NCBI GenBank assembly: GCA_964057225.1
Contig: OZ059897.1
Location: 22,630,001-22,694,000, forward strand
Direction of reading: 5' to 3'
From: Auanema rhodensis
Lineage: Eukaryota > Nematoda > Chromadorea > Rhabditida > Rhabditidae
Length of the DNA: 64,000 nt
Shown here: positions 27,457-41,361 of the stretch, piece after piece
Numbering within the stretch: the stretch's first letter is position 1
How the letters are laid out: each line of letters opens with the position of its first letter
Translations under genes and position numbers: made by a program
Notes under the pieces: model-generated
What the model saw: only the letters and a program-made list of their open reading frames with translations
What the model was told of the DNA's origin: nothing
Databases searched by the model: none

Positions 27457-27633
27457 AAAGTCATGGTTACCATGAAGCAATATCAATAAAAATTTGTTTT
27501 TAGACTAATATGGACATGGGGAATCTAATTTTTGAAAACCGCATCTCTTTATCTTTCACGTGAAGCGAGTTACGTACCAAGTGCACATCACGTGTACATT
27601 TAATTAGCATTAATTAAAGTTCACGTAAATTTC
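27457..27633. repeat. 177-bp unit with the only net indel of the window
   Basis: The T-run at unit positions 73-76 has five T instead of four (27529-27533). All later units are displaced by one base from the original 176-bp register, and every later start I checked (for example 49458 and 63890) fits a one-base shift exactly. The unit is otherwise the aagc type with A117 to G and A154 to T seen at 20769 and 21473. A homopolymer change could be a true slippage mutation or a sequencing error. Confidence 0.92.
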
Positions 27634-29393
27634 AAAGTCATGGTTACCATGAACCAATATCAATAAAAATTTGTTTTTAGACTAATATGGACATGGGGAA
27701 TCTAATTTTGAACACCGCATCTCTTTATCTTTCACGTGAAGCGAGTTACATACCAAGTGCACATCACGTGTACATTTAATTAGCATAAATTAAAGTTCAC
27801 GTAAATTTCAAAGTCATGGTTACCATGCACCAATATCAATAAAAATTTGTTTTTAGACTAATATGGACATGGGGAATCTAATTTTGAAAACCGCATCTCT
27901 TTATCTTTCACGTGAAGCGAGTTACATACCAAGTGCACATCACGTGTTCATTTAATTAGCATAAATTAAAGTTCACGTAAATTTCAAAGTCATGGTTACC
28001 ATGCACCAATATCAATAAAAATTTGTTTTTAGACTAATATGGACATGGGGAATCTAATTTTGAAAACCGCATCTCTTTATCTTTCACGTGAAGCGAGTTA
28101 CATACCAAGTGCACATCACGTGTACATTTAATTAGCATAAATTAAAGTTCACGTAAATTTCAAAGTCATGGTTACCATGCACCAATATCAATAAAAATTT
28201 GTTTTTAGACTAATATGAACATGGGGAATCTAATTTTGAAAACCGCATCTCTTTATCTTTCACGTGAAGCGAGTTACATACCAAGTGCACATCACGTGTA
28301 CATTTAATTAGCATAAATTAAAGTTCACGTAAATTTCAAAGTCATGGTTACCATGAACCAATATCAATAAAAATTTGTTTTTAGACTAATATGGACATGG
28401 GGAATCTAATTTTGAAAACCGCATCTCTTCATCTTTCACGTGAAGCGAGTTACATACCGAGTGCACATCACGTGTACATTTAATTAGCATAAATTAAAGT
28501 TCACGTAAATTTCAAAGTCATGGTTACCATGCACAAATATCAATAAAAATTTGTTTTTAGACTAATATGGACATGGGGAATCTAATTTTGAAAACCGCAT
28601 CTCTTTATCTTTCACGTGAAGCGAGTTACATACCAAGTGCACATCACGTGTACATTTAATTAGCATAAATTAAAGTTCACGTAAATTTCAAAGTCATAGT
28701 TACCATGAAGCAATATCAATAAAAATTTGTTTTTAGACTAATATGGACATGGGGAATCTAATTTTGAAAACAGCATCTCTTTATCTTTCACGTGAAGCGA
28801 GTTACATACCAAGTGCACATCACGTGTACATTTATTTAGCATAAATTAAAGTTCACGTAAATTTCAAAGTCATGGTTACCATGAACCAATATCAATAAAA
28901 ATTTGTTTTTAGACTAATATGGACATGGGGAATCTAATTTTGAAAACCGCATTTCTTTATCTTTCACGTGAAGCGAGTTACATACCAAGAGCACATCACG
29001 TGTACATTTAATTAGCATAAATTAAAGTTCACGTAAATTTCAAAGTCATGGTTACCATGAAGCAATATCAATAAAAATTTGTTTTTAGACTAATATGGAC
29101 ATGGGGAATCTAATTTTGAAAACCGCATCTCTTTATCTTTCACGTGAAGCGAGTTACATACCAAGTGCACATCACGTGTACATTTAATTAGCATAAATTA
29201 AAGTTCACGTAAATTTCAAAGTCATGGTTACCATGAAGCAATATCAATAAAAATTTGTTTTTAGACTAATATGGACATGGGGAATCTAATTTTGAAAACC
29301 GCATCTCTTTATCTTTCACGTGAAGCGAGTTACATACCAAGTGCACATCACGTGTACATTTAATTAGCATAAATTAAAGTTCACGTAAATTTC

Positions 29394-29569
29394 AAAGTCA
29401 TGGTTACCATGAAGCAATATCAATAAAAATTTGTTTTTAGACTAATATGGACATGGGGAATCTAATTTTGAAAACCGCATCTCTTCATCTTTCACGTGAA
29501 GCGAGTTACATACCAAGTGCACATCACGTGTACATTTATTTAGCATAAATTAAAGTTCACGTAAATTTC
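29394..29569. repeat. Hybrid unit: aagc/T93-to-C left part, A146-to-T right part
   Basis: The left part matches units such as 29922+176 (30098): aagc and T93 to C. In those units A154 is changed to T, but here position 154 is unchanged and A146 is T instead, as in the unit at 28690. Like that unit it is followed by the aacc/C88-to-T/T125-to-A unit. The combination fits an exchange inside the unit between positions 93 and 146. Confidence 0.75.
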
Positions 29570-31329
29570 AAAGTCATGGTTACCATGAACCAATATCAAT
29601 AAAAATTTGTTTTTAGACTAATATGGACATGGGGAATCTAATTTTGAAAACCGCATTTCTTTATCTTTCACGTGAAGCGAGTTACATACCAAGAGCACAT
29701 CACGTGTACATTTAATTAGCATAAATTAAAGTTCACGTAAATTTCAAAGTCATGGTTACCATGAAGCAATATCAATAAAAATTTGTTTTTAGACTAATAT
29801 GGACATGGGGAATCTAATTTTGAAAACCGCATCTCTTTATCTTTCACGTGAAGCGAGTTACATACCAAGTGCACATCACGTGTACATTTAATTAGCATAA
29901 ATTAAAGTTCACGTAAATTTCAAAGTCATGGTTACCATGAAGCAATATCAATAAAAATTTGTTTTTAGACTAATATGGACATGGGGAATCTAATTTTGAA
30001 AACCGCATCTCTTTATCTTTCACGTGAAGCGAGTTACATACCAAGTGCACATCACGTGTACATTTAATTAGCATAAATTAAAGTTCACGTAAATTTCAAA
30101 GTCATGGTTACCATGAAGCAATATCAATAAAAATTTGTTTTTAGACTAATATGGACATGGGGAATCTAATTTTGAAAACCGCATCTCTTCATCTTTCACG
30201 TGAAGCGAGTTACATACCAAGTGCACATCACGTGTACATTTAATTAGCATTAATTAAAGTTCACGTAAATTTCAAAGTCATGGTTACCATGAACCAATAT
30301 CAATAAAAATTTGTTTTTAGACTAATATAGACATGGGGAATCTAATTTTGAAAACCGCATCTCTTTATCTTTCACGTGAAGCGAGTTACATACCAAGTGC
30401 ACATCACGTGTACATTTATTTAGCATAAATTAAAGTTCACGTAAATTTCAAAGTCATGGTTACCATGAACCAATATCAATAAAAATTTGTTTTTAGACTA
30501 ATATGGACATGGGGAATCTAATTTTGAAAACCGCATTTCTTTATCTTTCACGTGAAGCGAGTTACATACCAAGAGCACATCACGTGTACATTTAATTAGC
30601 ATAAATTAAAGTTCACGTAAATTTCAAAGTCATGGTTACCATGAAGCAATATCAATAAAAATTTGTTTTTAGACTAATATGGACATGGGGAATCTAATTT
30701 TGAAAACCGCATCTCTTTATCTTTCACGTGAAGCGAGTTACATACCAAGTGCACATCACGTGTACATTTAATTAGCATAAATTAAAGTTCACGTAAATTT
30801 CAAAGTCATGGTTACCATGAAGCAATATCAATAAAAATTTGTTTTTAGACTAATATGGACATGGGGAATCTAATTTTGAAAACCGCATCTCTTTATCTTT
30901 CACGTGAAGCGAGTTACATACCAAGTGCACATCACGTGTACATTTAATTAGCATAAATTAAAGTTCACGTAAATTTCAAAGTCATGGTTACCATGAAGCA
31001 ATATCAATAAAAATTTGTTTTTAGACTAATATGGACATGGGGAATCTAATTTTGAAAACCGCATCTCTTCATCTTTCACGTGAAGCGAGTTACATACCAA
31101 GTGCACATCACGTGTACATTTAATTAGCATTAAGTAAAGTTCACGTAAATTTCAAAGTCATGGTTACCATGAACCAATATCAATAAAAATTTGTTTTTAG
31201 ACTAATATAGACATGGGGAATCTAATTTTGAAAACCGCATCTCTTTATCTTTCACGTGAAGCGAGTTACATACCAAGTGCACATCACGTGTACATTTAAT
31301 TAGCATAAATTAAAGTTCACGTAAATTTC
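29570..31329. repeat. 5-unit block duplicated in tandem (2 x 880 bp)
   Basis: 29570-30449 and 30450-31329 share: aacc with C88 to T and T125 to A; aagc; aagc; aagc with T93 to C and A154 to T; aacc with G56 to A. The copy-1 last unit (30274) ends with A146 to T, while copy 2 (31154) does not. The copy-2 fourth unit (30978) has an extra change making CATTAAG. A related four-unit form precedes them at 28866-29569. Confidence 0.85.
30274..30449. repeat. Hybrid unit: G56-to-A left part, A146-to-T right part
   Basis: Units with G56 to A normally lack A146 to T (705, 2641, 4577, 10209, 31154). Here the two occur together, and the next unit is the C88-to-T/T125-to-A type that normally follows an A146-to-T unit. 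An in-register exchange between positions 56 and 146 explains this. Confidence 0.75.
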
Positions 31330-31681
31330 AAAGTCATGGTTACCATGAACTAATATCAATAAAAATTTGTTTTTAGACTAATATGGACATGGGGAATCTA
31401 ATTTTGAAAACCGCATCTCTTTATCTTTCACGTGAAGCGAGTTACATACCAAGTGCACATCACGTGTACATTTAATTAGCATAAATTAAAGTTCACGTAA
31501 ATTTCAAAGTCATGGTTACCATGAACCAATATCAATAAAAATTTGTTTTTAGACTAATATGGACATGGGGAATCTAATTTTGAAAACCGCATCTCTTTAT
31601 CTTTCACGTGAAGCGAGTTACATACCAAGTGCACATCACGTGTACATTTAATTAGCATAAATTAAAGTTCACGTAAATTTC

Positions 31682-31857
31682 AAAGTCATGGTTACCATGC
31701 ACAAATATCAATAAAAATTTGTTTTTAGACTAATATGGACATGGGGAATCTAATTTTGAAAACCGCATCTCTTTATCTTTCACGTGAAGCGAGTTACATA
31801 CCAAGTGCACATCACGTGTACATTTATTTAGCATAAATTAAAGTTCACGTAAATTTC
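31682..31857. repeat. Hybrid unit: caca left part, A146-to-T right part
   Basis: In repeat A a caca unit is followed by a G9-to-A unit that ends with A146 to T and then by the C59-to-T unit. Here the caca unit itself ends with A146 to T and is followed at once by the C59-to-T unit (31858). One unit length has been lost, and the left side of the caca unit is joined to the right side of the next unit, with the breakpoint between positions 22 and 146. Confidence 0.78.
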
Positions 31858-32737
31858 AAAGTCATGGTTACCATGAACCAATATCAATAAAAATTTGTTT
31901 TTAGACTAATATGGATATGGGGAATCTAATTTTGAAAACCGCATTTCTTTATCTTTCACGTGAAGCGAGTTACATACCAAGAGCACATCACGTGTACATT
32001 TAATTAGCATAAATTAAAGTTCACGTAAATTTCAAAGTCATGGTTACCATGAAGCAATATCAATAAAAATTTGTTTTTAGACTAATATGGACATGGGGAA
32101 TCTAATTTTGAAAACCGCATCTCTTTATCTTTCACGTGAAGCGAGTTACATACCAAGTGCACATCACGTGTACATTTAATTAGCATAAATTAAAGTTCAC
32201 GTAAATTTCAAAGTCATGGTTACCATGAAGCAATATCAATAAAAATTTGTTTTTAGACTAATATGGACATGGGGAATCTAATTTTGAAAACCGCATCTCT
32301 TTATCTTTCACGTGAAGCGAGTTACATACCAAGTGCACATCACGTGTACATTTAATTAGCATAAATTAAAGTTCACGTAAATTTCAAAGTCATGGTTACC
32401 ATGAACCAATATCAATAAAAATTTGTTTTTAGACTAATATGGACATGGGGAATCTAATTTTGAAAACCGCATCTCTTTATCTTTCACGTGAAGCGAGTTA
32501 CATACCAAGTGCACATCACGTGTACATTTAATTAGCATAAATTAAAGTTCACGTAAATTTCAAAGTCATGGTTACCATGCACCAATATCAATAAAAATTT
32601 GTTTTTAGACTAATATGGACATGGGGAATCTAATTTTGAAAACCGCATCTCTTTATCTTTCACGTGAAGCGAGTTACATACCAAGTGCACATCACGTGTA
32701 CATTTAATTAGCATAAATTAAAGTTCACGTAAATTTC

Positions 32738-35700
32738 AAAGTCATGGTTACCATGAACCAATATCAATAAAAATTTGTTTTTAGACTAATATGGACATGA
32801 GGAATCTAATTTTGAAAACCGCATCTCTTCATCTTTCACGTGAAGCGAGTTACATACCAAGTGCACATCACGTGTACATTTAATTAGCATAAATTAAAGT
32901 TAAGGTAAATTTCAAAGTCATGGTTACCATTCACCAATATCAATAAAAATTTGTTTTTAGACTAATATGGACATGGGGAATCTAATTTTGAAAACCGCAT
33001 CTCTTTATCTTTCACGTGAAGCGAGTTACATACCAAGTGCACATCACGTGTACATTTAATTAGCATAAATTAAAGTTCACGTAAATTTCAAAGTCATGGT
33101 TACCATGCACCAATATCAATAAAAATTTGTTTTTAGACTAATATGGACATGAGGAATCTAATTTTGAAAACCGCATCTCTTTATCTTTCACGTGAAGCGA
33201 GTTACATACCAAGTGCACATCACGTGTACATTTAATTAGCATAAATTAAAGTTCACGTAAATTTCAAAGTCATGGTTACCATGAAGCAATATCAATAAAA
33301 ATTTGTTTTTAGACTAATATGGACATGGGGAATCTAATTTTGAAAACCGCATCTCTTTATCTTTCACGTGAAGCGAGTTACATACCAAGTGCACATCACG
33401 TGTACATTTAATTAGCATAAATTAAAGTTCACGTAAATTTCAAAGTCATGGTTACCATGAACCAATATCAATAAAAATTTGTTTTTAGACTAATATGGAC
33501 ATGGGGAATCTAATTTTGAAAACCGCATCTCTTTATCTTTCACGTGAAGCGAGTTACATACCAAGTGCACATCACGTGTACATTTAATTAGCATAAATTA
33601 AAGTTCACGTAAATTTCAAAGTCATGGTTACCATTAACTAATATCAATAAAAATTTGTTTTTAGACTAATATGGACATGGGGAATCTAATTTTGAAAACC
33701 GCATCTCTTTATCTTTCACGTGAAGCGAGTTACATACCAAGTGCACATCACGTGTACATTTAATTAGCATAAATTAAAGTTCACGTAAATTTCAAAGTCA
33801 TGGTTACCATGAACCAATATCAATAAAAATTTGTTTTTAGACTAATATGGACATGGGGAATCTAATTTTGAAAACCGCATCTCTTTATCTTTCACGTGAA
33901 GCGAGTTACATACCAAGTGCACATCACGTGTACATTTAATTAGCATAAATTAAAGTTCACGTAAATTTCAAAGTCATGGTTACCATGAACTAATATCAAT
34001 AAAAATTTGTTTTTAGACTAATATGGACATGGGGAATCTAATTTTGAAAACCGCATCTCTTTATCTTTCACGTGAAGCGAGTTACATACCAAGTGCACAT
34101 CACGTGTACATTTAATTAGCATAAATTAAAGTTCACGTAAATTTCAAAGTCATGGTTACCATGAACCAATATCAATAAAAATTTGTTTTTAGACTAATAT
34201 GGACAAGGGGAATCTAATTTTGAAAACCGCATCTCTTTATCTTTCACGTGAAGCGAGTTACATACCAAGTGCACATCACGTGTACATTTAATTAGCATAA
34301 ATTAAAGTTCACGTAAATTTCAAAGTCATGGTTACCATGAACCAATATCAATAAAAATTTGTTTTTAGACTAATATGGACATGGGGAATCTAATTTTGAA
34401 AACCGCATCTCTTTATCTTTCACGTGAAGCGAGTTACATACCAAGTGCACATCACGTGTACATTTAATTAGCATAAATTAAAGTTCACGTAAATTTCAAA
34501 GTCATGGTTACCATGAACCAATATCAATAAAAATTTGTTTTTAGACTAATATGGACATGGGGAATCTAATTTTGAAAACCGCATCTCTTTATCTTTCACG
34601 TGAAGCGAGTTACATACCAAGTGCACATCACGTGTACATTTAATTAGCATAAATTAAAGTTCACGTAAATTTCAAAGTCATGGTTACCATGCACCAATAT
34701 CAATAAAAATTTGTTTTTAGACTAATATGGACATGGGGAATCTAATTTTGAAAACCGCATCTCTTTATCTTTCACGTGAAGCGAGTTACATACCAAGTGC
34801 ACATCACGTGTACATTTAATTAGCATAAATTAAAGTTCACGTAAATTTCAAAGTCATGGTTACCATGAACCAATATCAATAAAAATTTGTTTTTAGACTA
34901 ATATGGACATGGGGAATCTAATTTTGAAAACCGCATCTCTTCATCTTTCACGTGAAGCGAGTTACATACCAAGTGCACATCACGTGTACATTTAATTAGC
35001 ATAAATTAAAGTTCACGTAAATTTCAAAGTCATGGTTACCATGCACCAATATCAATAAAAATTTGTTTTTAGACTAATATGGACATGGGGAATCTAATTT
35101 TGAAAACCGCATCTCTTTTTCTTTCACGTGAAGCGAGTTACATACCAAGTGCACATCACGTGTACATTTAATTAGCATAAATTAAAGTTCACGTAAATTT
35201 CAAAGTCATGGTTACCATGAACCAATATCAATAAAAATTTGTTTTTAGACTAATATGGACATGGGGAATCTAATTTTGAAAACCGCATCTCTTTATCTTT
35301 CACGTGAAGCGAGTTACATACCAAGTGCACATCACGTGTACATTTAATTAGCATAAATTAAAGTTCACGTAAATTTCAAAGTCATGGTTACCATGTACCA
35401 ATATCAATAAAAATTTGTTTTTAGACTAATATGGACATGGGGAATCTAATTTTGAAAACCGCATCTCTTTATCTTTCACGTGAAGCGAGTTACATACCAA
35501 GTGCACATCACGTGTACATTTAATTAGCATAAATTAAAGTTCACGTAAATTTCAAAGTCATGGTTACCATGAACCAATATCAATAAAAATTTGTTTTTAG
35601 ACTAATATGGACATGGGGAATCTAATTTTGAAAACCGCATCTCTTTATCTTTCACGTGAAGCGAGTTACATACCAAGTGCACATCACGTGTACATTTAAT

Positions 35701-38193
35701 TAGCATAAATTAAAGTTCACGTAAATTTCAAAGTCATGGTTACCATGCACCAATATCAATAAAAATTTGTTTTTAGACTAATATGGACATGGGGAATCTA
35801 ATTTTGAAAACCGCATCTCTTTATCTTTCACGTGAAGCGAGTTACATACCAAGTGCACATCACGTGTACATTTAATTAGCATAAATTAAAGTTCACGTAA
35901 ATTTCAAAGTCATGGTTACCATGAACCAATATCAATAAAAATTTGTTTTTAGACTAATATGGACATGAGGAATCTAATTTTGAAAACCGCATCTCTTCAT
36001 CTTTCACGTGAAGCGAGTTACATACCAAGTGCACATCACGTGTACATTTAATTAGCATAAATTAAAGTTAAGGTAAATTTCAAAGTCATGGTTACCATTC
36101 ACCAATATCAATAAAAATTTGTTTTTAGACTAATATGGACATGGGGAATCTAATTTTGAAAACCGCATCTCTTTATCTTTCACGTGAAGCGAGTTACATA
36201 CCAAGTGCACATCACGTGTACATTTAATTAGCATAAATTAAAGTTCACGTAAATTTCAAAGTCATGGTTACCATGCACCAATATCAATAAAAATTTATTT
36301 TTAGACTAATATGGACATGAGGAATCTAATTTTGAAAACCGCATCTCTTTATCTTTCACGTGAAGCGAGTTACATACCAAGTGCACATCACGTGTACATT
36401 TAATTAGCATAAATTAAAGTTCACGTAAATTTCAAAGTCATGGTTACCATGAAGCAATATCAATAAAAATTTGTTTTTAGACTAATATGGACATGGGGAA
36501 TCTAATTTTGAAAACCGCATCTCTTTATCTTTCACGTGAAGCGAGTTACATACCAAGTGCACATCACGTGTACATTTAATTAGCATAAATTAAAGTTCAC
36601 GTAAATTTCAAAGTCATGGTTACCATGAACCAATATCAATAAAAATTTGTTTTTAGACTAATATGGACATGGGGAATCTAATTTTGAAAACCGCATCTCT
36701 TTATCTTTCACGTGAAGCGAGTTACATACCAAGTGCACATCACGTGTACATTTAATTAGCATAAATTAAAGTTCACGTAAATTTCAAAGTCATGGTTACC
36801 ATGAACTAATATCAATAAAAATTTGTTTTTAGACTAATATGGACATGGGGAATCTAATTTTGAAAACCGCATCTCTTTATCTTTCACGTGAAGCGAGTTA
36901 CATACCAAGTGCACATCACGTGTACATTTAATTAGCATAAATTAAAGTTCACGTAAATTTCAAAGTCATGGTTACCATGAACCAATATCAATAAAAATTT
37001 GTTTTTAGACTAATATGGACATGGGGAATCTAATTTTGAAAACCGCATCTCTTTATCTTTCACGTGAAGCGAGTTACATACCAAGTGCACATCACGTGTA
37101 CATTTAATTAGCATAAATTAAAGTTCACGTAAATTTCAAAGTCATGGTTACCATGAACTAATATCAATAAAAATTTGTTTTTAGACTAATATGGACATGG
37201 GGAATCTAATTTTGAAAACCGCATCTCTTTATCTTTCACGTGAAGCGAGTTACATACCAAGTGCACATCACGTGTACATTTAATTAGCATAAATTAAAGT
37301 TCACGTAAATTTCAAAGTCATGGTTACCATGAACCAATATCAATAAAAATTTGTTTTTAGACTAATATGGACATGGGGAATCTAATTTTGAAAACCGCAT
37401 CTCTTTATCTTTCACGTGAAGCGAGTTACATACCAAGTGCACATCACGTGTACATTTAATTAGCATAAATTAAAGTTCACGTAAATTTCAAAGTCATGGT
37501 TACCATGAACCAATATCAATAAAAATTTGTTTTTAGACTAATATGGACATGGGGAATCTAATTTTGAAAACCGCATCTCTTTATCTTTCACGTGAAGCGA
37601 GTTACATACCAAGTGCACATCACGTGTACATTTAATTAGCATAAATTAAAGTTCACGTAAATTTCAAAGTCATGGTTACCATGAACCAATATCAATAAAA
37701 ATTTGTTTTTAGACTAATATGGACATGGGGAATCTAATTTTGAAAACCGCATCTCTTTATCTTTCACGTGAAGCGAGTTACATACCAAGTGCACATCACG
37801 TGTACATTTAATTAGCATAAATTAAAGTTCACGTAAATTTCAAAGTCATGGTTACCATGCACCAATATCAATAAAAATTTGTTTTTAGACTAATATGGAC
37901 ATGGGGAATCTAATTTTGAAAACCGCATCTCTTTATCTTTCACGTGAAGCGAGTTACATACCAAGTGCACATCACGTGTACATTTAATTAGCATAAATTA
38001 AAGTTCACGTAAATTTCAAAGTCATGGTTACCATGAACCAATATCAATAAAAATTTGTTTTTAGACTAATATGGACATGGGGAATCTAATTTTGAAAACC
38101 GCATCTCTTCATCTTTCACGTGAAGCGAGTTACATACCAAGTGCACATCACGTGTACATTTAATTAGCATAAATTAAAGTTCACGTAAATTTC
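32738..38193. repeat. 18-unit periodicity, 13 units matched in two copies
   Basis: Units 32738-35025 match units 35906-38193 at an offset of 3168 bp (18 units). Shared order: G63 to A/T93 to C/AAGG; G18 to T/A19 to C; cacc with G63 to A; aagc; aacc; aact; aacc; aact; aacc; aacc; aacc; cacc; aacc with T93 to C. Private changes: 33618 has G18 to T before aact, 34146 has T61 to A, and 36258 has G40 to A, a marker then shared with 40130 and 47346. The remaining five units between the two matched parts do not repeat in register after 38193. Confidence 0.82.
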
Positions 38194-41100
38194 AAAGTCA
38201 TGGTTACCATGCACCAATATCAATAAAAATTTGTTTTTAGACTAATATGGACATGAGGAATCTAATTTCGAAAACCGCATCTTTTTTTCTTTCACGTGAA
38301 GCGAGTTACATACCAAGTGCACATCACGTGTACATTTAATTAGCATAAATTAAAGTTCACGTAAATTTCAAAGTCATGGTTACCATGCACCAATATCAAT
38401 AAAAATTTGTTTTTAGACTAATATGGACATGGGGAATCTAATTTTGAAAACCGCATCTCTTTATCTTTCACGTGAAGCGAGTTACATACCAAGTGCACAT
38501 CACGTGTACAATTAATTAGCATAAATTAAAGTTCACGTAAATTTCAAAGTCATGGTTACCATGAAGCAATATCAATAAAAATTTGTTTTTAGACTAATAT
38601 GGACATGGGGAATCTAATTTTGAAAACCACATCTCTTTATCTTTCACGTGAAGCGAGTTACATACCAAGTGCACATCACGTGTACATTTAATTAGCATAA
38701 ATTAAAGTTCACGTAAATTTCAAAGTCATGGTTACCATGAACCAATATCAATAAAAATTTGTTTTTAGACTAATATGGACATGGGGAATCTAATTTTGAA
38801 AACCGCATCTCTTTATCTTTCACGTGAAGCGAGTTACATACCAAGTGCACATCACGTGTACATTTAATTAGCATAAATTAAAGTTCACGTAAATTTCAAA
38901 GTCATGGTTACCATGAACTAATATCAATAAAAATTTGTTTTTAGACTAATATGGACATGGGGAATCTAATTTTGAAAACCGCATCTCTTTTTCTTTCACG
39001 TGAAGCGAGTTACATACCAAGTGCACATCACGTGTACATTTAATTAGCATAAATTAAAGTTCACGTAAATTTCAAAGTCATGGTTACCATGAACCAATAT
39101 CAATAAAAATTTGTTTTTAGACTAATATGGACATGGGGAATCTAATTTTGAAAACCGCATCTCTTTATCTTTCACGTGAAGCGAGTTACATACCAAGTGC
39201 ACATCACGTGTACATTTAATTAGCATAAATTAAAGTTCACGTAAATTTCAAAGTCATGGTTACCATGTACCAATATCAATAAAAATTTGTTTTTAGACTA
39301 ATATGGACATGGGGAATCTAATTTTGAAAACCGCATCTCTTTATCTTTCACGTGAAGCGAGTTACATACCAAGTGCACATCACGTGTACATTTAATTAGC
39401 ATAAATTAAAGTTCACGTAAATTTCAAAGTCATGGTTACCATGAACCAATATCAATAAAAATTTGTTTTTAGACTAATATGGACATGGGGAATCTAATTT
39501 TGAAAACCGCATCTCTTTATCTTTCACGTGAAGCGAGTTACATACCAAGTGCACATCACGTGTACATTTAATTAGCATAAATTAAAGTTCACGTAAATTT
39601 CAAAGTCATGGTTACCATGAACTAATATCAATAAAAATTTGTTTTTAGACTAATATGGACATGGGGAATCTAATTTTGAAAACCGCATCTCTTTATCTTT
39701 CACGTGAAGCGAGTTACATACCAAGTGCACATCACGTGTACATTTAATTAGCATAAATTAAAGTTCACGTAAATTTCAAAGTCATGGTTACCATGAACTA
39801 ATATCAATAAAAATTTGTTTTTAGACTAATATGGACATGGGGAATCTAATTTTGAAAACCGCATCTCTTTATCTTTCACGTGAAGCGAGTTACATACCAA
39901 GTGCACATCACGTGTACATTTAATTAGCATAAATTAAAGTTCACGTAAATTTCAAAGTCATGGTTACCATGAACCAATATCAATAAAAATTTGTTTTTAG
40001 ACTAATATGGACATGGGGAATCTAATTTTGAAAACCGCATCTCTTTATCTTTCACGTGAAGCGAGTTACATACCAAGTGCACATCACGTGTACATTTAAT
40101 TAGCATAAATTAAAGTTCACGTAAATTTCAAAGTCATGGTTACCATGCACCAATATCAATAAAAATTTATTTTTAGACTAATATGGACATGAGGAATCTA
40201 ATTTTGAAAACCGCATCTCTTTATCTTTCACGTGAAGCGAGTTACATACCAAGTGCACATCACGTGTACATTTAATTAGCATAAATTAAAGTTCACGTAA
40301 ATTTCAAAGTCATGGTTACCATGAAGCAATATCAATAAAAATTTGTTTTTAGACTAATATGGACATGGGGAATCTAATTTTGAAAACCGCATCTCTTTAT
40401 CTTTCACGTGAAGCGAGTTACATACCAAGTGCACATCACGTGTACATTTAATTAGCATAAATTAAAGTTCACGTAAATTTCAAAGTCATGGTTACCATGA
40501 ACCAATATCAATAAAAATTTGTTTTTAGACTAATATGGACATGGGGAATCTAATTTTGAAAACCGCATCTCTTTATCTTTCACGTGAAGCGAGTTACATA
40601 CCAAGTGCACATCACGTGTACATTTAATTAGCATAAATTAAAGTTCACGTAAATTTCAAAGTCATGGTTACCATGAACTAATATCAATAAAAATTTGTTT
40701 TTAGACTAATATGGACATGGGGAATCTAATTTTGAAAACCGCATCTCTTTATCTTTCACGTGAAGCGAGTTACATACCAAGTGCACATCACGTGTACATT
40801 TAATTAGCATAAATTAAAGTTCACGTAAATTTCAAAGTCATGGTTACCATGAACCAATATCAATAAAAATTTGTTTTTAGACTAATATGGACATGGGGAA
40901 TCTAATTTTAAAAACCGCATCTCTTTATCTTTCACGTGAAGCGAGTTACATACCAAGTGCACATCACGTGTACATTTAATTAGCATAAATTAAAGTTCAC
41001 GTAAATTTCAAAGTCATGGTTACCATGAACCAATATCAATAAAAATTTGTTTTTAGACTAATATGGACATGGGGAATCTAATTTTGAAAACCGCATCTCT

Positions 41101-41361
41101 TTATCTTTCACGTGAAGCGAGTTACATACCAAGTGCACATCACGTGTACATTTAATTAGCATAAATTAAAGTTCACGTAAATTTCAAAGTCATGGTTACC
41201 ATGAACCAATATCAATAAAAATTTGTTTTTAGACTAATATGGACATGGGGAATCTAATTTTGAAAACCGCATCTCTTTATCTTTCACGTGAAGCGAGTTA
41301 CATACCAAGTGCACATCACGTGTACATTTAATTAGCATAAATTAAAGTTCACGTAAATTTC

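Larger units (their letters stand above)
28514..32385. repeat. Second cluster of repeat-A unit types
   Basis: Unit types typical of 1-5632 reappear here after about 20 kb in which most of them are rare: caca, G9 to A with A146 to T, C88 to T with T125 to A, aagc runs, T93 to C with A154 to T, G56 to A, aact, and C59 to T (31858). The order is a shortened and rearranged form of repeat A. Junction units are hybrids (29394, 30274, 31682). It shows that blocks of several kilobases have been copied between distant parts of the array, or that the intervening blocks were amplified within an older repeat-A domain. Confidence 0.8.
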
